From Chloromonas sp. AAM2 (taxonomy: Eukaryota; Chlorophyta; Chlorophyceae; Chlamydomonadales; Chlamydomonadaceae): 64,000 bases of DNA. The stretch lies in NCBI GenBank assembly GCA_004335635.1, contig QAXH01005294.1, positions 66,376 to 130,375 of the forward strand, read 5' to 3'. Positions 61,435 through 64,000 of the stretch are shown in pieces. The position numbers were made by a program, and so were the translations under genes. The notes beneath the pieces were generated by a model. That model did no database searches, was not told the DNA's origin, and saw nothing but the letters and a program-made list of their open reading frames with translations. Within the stretch, counting starts at the first letter, position 1, and every line of letters begins with the position of its first letter.

Positions 61435-63324
61435 GTGTCAGCACATGTGGAGAGCGTGATGAGGGGCATGCTGTTGTGGGCGATGCCACCAGGATGGTCA
61501 GTGGCCTGCAAGGATGGCTTGCATTACACTCCACATGTCATACATGCGCATCGCAAACTAAATCGGCCATGTTGATGGAGCCAATTGCGTATATGGCATG
61601 GCAAAAATTTCTTTGTTGGTTGCCTAATCAGTTGCAGGTTATGTCTTGATTCCAGCCCCTTGATGACTTTGCTTCTCCGATCCATAGGTTGTTCCCTGAG
61701 GCCTGGCCTTGCACTCTGAACCAGTGCCATGGCAGTGCCCCACCTGCATGTTGTTCATGGCGGCATACTCCATGCCCATGCCCAGCAGCGGCAGATGCAG
61801 CCCAGGAAACAGCCGGTACGCCGTACGATAGGCTGCCATTGCCTGCACGCACACGCACGCACGGGTACACAGCCGCATCTGTCCAGTGTACTCCCCAAGC
61901 ATTGGCCTATCTGTGTCACCAGTACAAAGCATGAAGAACCTTTGTAGTGAAGACGAATGTGGAGTAAAGCGTGATGTGTTGTGTTGTGTCCCGCGTTTCA
62001 GACAAACCAATGAGCATGCCATCACTGTGTGAGCCATGCGTCACCGGCATCACATGACCGTCAGCAGAACCAGTGCATACCGCCATCATCACACCGCACT
62101 GGACACACATCTACCCACGCGTCCACGCCTTGTTGAAAAAGCAAATTTGCACGTTCTGTATTTGTTGACGAGCACAGGATCATTCGCACCTGGTCCCGCT
62201 CGTCTAGTGCTGAGAAGGCATGAGCGTAGGCCACCCATGCGGGCGCACATGCACCGCCCTCCATGGTGGTAGCGCGTGCCAGGTAGCGTCGCGCCATGTC
62301 GTGCTGACGTGTGCACATGTAGTAGCACCCAACCTGCAGGCAGCCAATGATGGACGACTGTGCTCATGTGTGAAGTACGCTTTGAAGGTTTCCACCAGTA
62401 CGGAGGTGGCATGTGGATGAAAAGCTAGGCATGGCATGTGGCGAACTGCCTCGGCAAAAACAAACACTACCAGGGCGTGCTGTTCCTACCAGCCTACGCT
62501 CACACATTGTCAGCAATGCGCACACACAGTCAGTAGCATACAATTAATTAGCAGCCATCCTTGCCCTGCCAGCCTTTGTCACTTGCCACCTTCCTTTTCG
62601 GTCTGTGCTTTGCTGCATCTCTGGCCTGTTGCGGCCCATCGACCCCTCCCCCTCTCACCGCTAGCCACGCCAGCGCCTTGTCCGGGTACTGCTCCGTGAG
62701 TCTGTGGCCCAACTGGAACAGCTCGGGCTGCCGACCCAGTATGCAGCAGCACGATATGTGCAGCGGGAGAACCTGAAGCAAGCACACCACAGGACGAGTG
62801 GGGACGAGTCAGGGCAGTGCAGAGAGGCTAAGGACGGAATCAAAAGCTATACGACATCAAAAGGCAAAACGCGTTCATTCTAAAACGCTGACAACCTGAC
62901 GGTGATAGAAGCAAGTGATGACCGTCTCAAGGTGTGCGCATTGATGACACCGTTGCAATGATGACCGTCTCAAGGTGTGAATGTGATAGACACTTCCCCA
63001 TACAACCCTCAATTAAGGCCAACATCAGCCAACAGCATGCGATTGTTTTTGCATTCGTGCATTCCAACAGTCCAAAGGAGGCATTGTCTCAAATCTGCAT
63101 TCGTGCATTCCGACGGCTCAGAAGAAGCGATGTCAGTGCATGACATAAATGCCCAGCCGGGCAGAGCAGCTGTGCAGACGCATCTTGGACTTCATGCAAT
63201 TGCTGGATTTCAAATACATCCAATAGCTGCAGTGTCGAGCACCCTGTTGCCATGCACCTGCAGTGCGTAAGCATCCGCCTGTAGCAGCTGCGTTGTCAGC
63301 TGGTACGTGGCTTCATACAAACCC
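59693..63324 (-). CDS. CDC16: Anaphase-promoting complex subunit 6 (CDC16), 5' partial
   Basis: Eight minus-strand exons in the window: 63324-63258, 62772-62659, 62333-62190, 61842-61744, 61345-61190, 60684-60529, 60240-60139, 59794-59693; 313 residues with continuous frame. Upstream exons should lie beyond the right edge because the first visible exon starts mid-codon and lacks the family N-terminus. TPR repeats match APC6: VLPLHISCCCILGRQPELFQ, CYYMCTRQHDMARRYLARAT, APAWVAYAHAFSALDERDQA, HLPLLGMGMEYAAMNNMQLA, ELCPWDPATCHELGCVALRN, GHSLRKQGALEEAWYQVAIG, GTLSALGLCYQLQGNAQEAV, ASLALRPEDHFTVSMLNTAL. The family is a TPR scaffold of the APC/C ubiquitin ligase. A Ser/Pro/Asp-rich insert (GSAVGVPWPSLPSDKD) precedes the sixth visible repeat. 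It ends EYSTSLAGL then TGA. Confidence 0.94.
61388..61438. repeat. (GT)n microsatellite in an APC6 intron
   Basis: About 24 GT units with one GC interruption, ~45 bp upstream of the acceptor of APC6 exon 61345-61190 (CA strand). Confidence 0.97.
62916..63120. repeat. Two short direct duplications in an APC6 intron
   Basis: ATGACCGTCTCAAGGTGTG occurs twice near 62916-62979, and TTGCATTCGTGCATTCC-type segments occur twice near 63049-63110. Confidence 0.75.
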
Positions 63325-64000
63325 CTGCACATTGCAAACCACCGTGTATTAACCAGCACACGCCAGAGATCTTGCAAGCTGTTGTACCAAGAGGTAGGAG
63401 GTTGTACAACAGTGTTCCAGAGTTCGCGAGAATGCGAGAGTGCGGGAGTAAACGTAGGGTTTCGCGGCCGGATTTGCGAGAGTAAACTGGCCTGTCCGAA
63501 AATGACAGTTTGGTCATGGTGCCCGGTTCAGTCAAGGAAGAGCGCATGTTCTCAGCTAAGAAATATATCAAGAGCCCTGTAGCTGCAGGAGAAGCATATC
63601 ACAGTGTGTGCAAGGCTCTTTGGCAAGGCGTGATGAGCAGATCAGGGCAGCTGTCAGGGATTGGGATGCCATGTGCCATGTGCGTGGGCGATGTGCGTGG
63701 CATAGCTTGAGTGTGAAATTGGACAAGTGCAGATGTGACCAGAAACAGTAACAGTTGGCCAGTTTGAACTCGATCGATATGGCATGGCTTGAGTTTGAAA
63801 TCGAACAAACAAGTGGCAGATGTGACCAGGAACATCAACAATTAGCCAGTTTGAACTCGAACGATATTGCATGCCTTAAATATGAAGTTGAACATGTGCA
63901 GAACATGTGCGTGAGACTGATCTATGGCGTTTGAATATGGCAATCACCACTGATGTAACCATCAACATAACACATACCCGGGGTCTGGGGGCTGAGCCCC
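63325..64000. other. Right edge: APC6 intron or upstream DNA with a tandem array
   Basis: No further APC6 exon was recognised here. An ~80-bp tandem repeat occupies about 63698-63900 and the last 13 bases form a GC-rich near-palindrome (GGGGCTGAGCCCC). Confidence 0.6.
63698..63900. repeat. ~80-bp tandem repeat, 2.5 copies
   Basis: Each unit contains GGCATGGCTTGAGTTTGAAA, a GTGGCAGATGTGACCAG segment and CCAGTTTGAACTCGA-CGAT. Copies differ by small indels and substitutions. Confidence 0.85.

Noticed and set aside
63988..64000. GGGGCTGAGCCCC near-palindrome as a terminator
   Set aside because: Rho-independent hairpins are not expected in a nuclear algal gene, and the motif sits at the window edge without context.

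Overview
This is an intron-dense nuclear segment of a eukaryote, most likely a volvocalean/chlorophycean green alga. Evidence: genes are cut into 6-29 short exons with consistent GT-AG (a few GC-AG) borders. Several proteins look plant- or alga-like: a chloroplast CAAD/CURT1-type protein, a plastid DUF212 protein, and a very long PAS-guanylyl cyclase. Coding exons are GC-rich with Ala/Gly/Gln/Ser-rich linkers, and TG/GT microsatellites are common. Haematococcus is my guess for the genus, not proven by the sequence. The window has two assembly gaps (11841-11876 and 45009-45186). No bacterial, organellar or viral genome features, tRNA, rRNA or CRISPR were recognised.

Layout. Plus strand: 1-12723, SHPRH-type SNF2/PHD/RING E3 ligase (5' end off the window; 29 exons). 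About 13.3-14.6 kb: weak or relic coding signals and a 33-bp tandem repeat. 14747-16634: CAAD-domain thylakoid-type protein. 20516-23096: an unrecognised 582-aa protein. Minus strand: 27418-25704, SPCS2 (signal peptidase complex); about 42.6 kb down to 30666, a very large PAS-guanylyl cyclase; 53175-46344, a MATE exporter (17 exons including a 14-nt microexon). Plus strand: 53713-56782, MSI1/RBBP4 WD40 histone chaperone, divergent from MATE. Minus strand: 59123-57752, plastid-targeted DUF212 protein; 63324-59693, APC6/CDC16 of the anaphase-promoting complex (5' end off the right side).

Gene models were built by hand. Each exon was placed by homology, by GT/GC donors and AG acceptors, and by reading-frame continuity across every junction. 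MSI1 (422 aa), MATE (489 aa), SPCS2 (203 aa) and DUF212 (285 aa) come out at about the usual length for their families. The neighbours are unrelated housekeeping and signalling genes; no operon-like logic is implied. SHPRH, MSI1 and APC6 all serve chromatin, ubiquitin or cell-cycle roles, but I read this as coincidence.

The most striking non-gene structure is a dispersed family of short elements. Their ends carry an inverted repeat with an A-rich tip and the core TTTGCCAGTTCTGGGACA. I find 19 termini; five pairs face each other as 158-356 bp MITE-like units. They lie in intergenic DNA and introns, and one terminus lies in frame inside a cyclase coding exon. A second dispersed repeat of about 97 bp occurs in two near-full copies and one partial copy.
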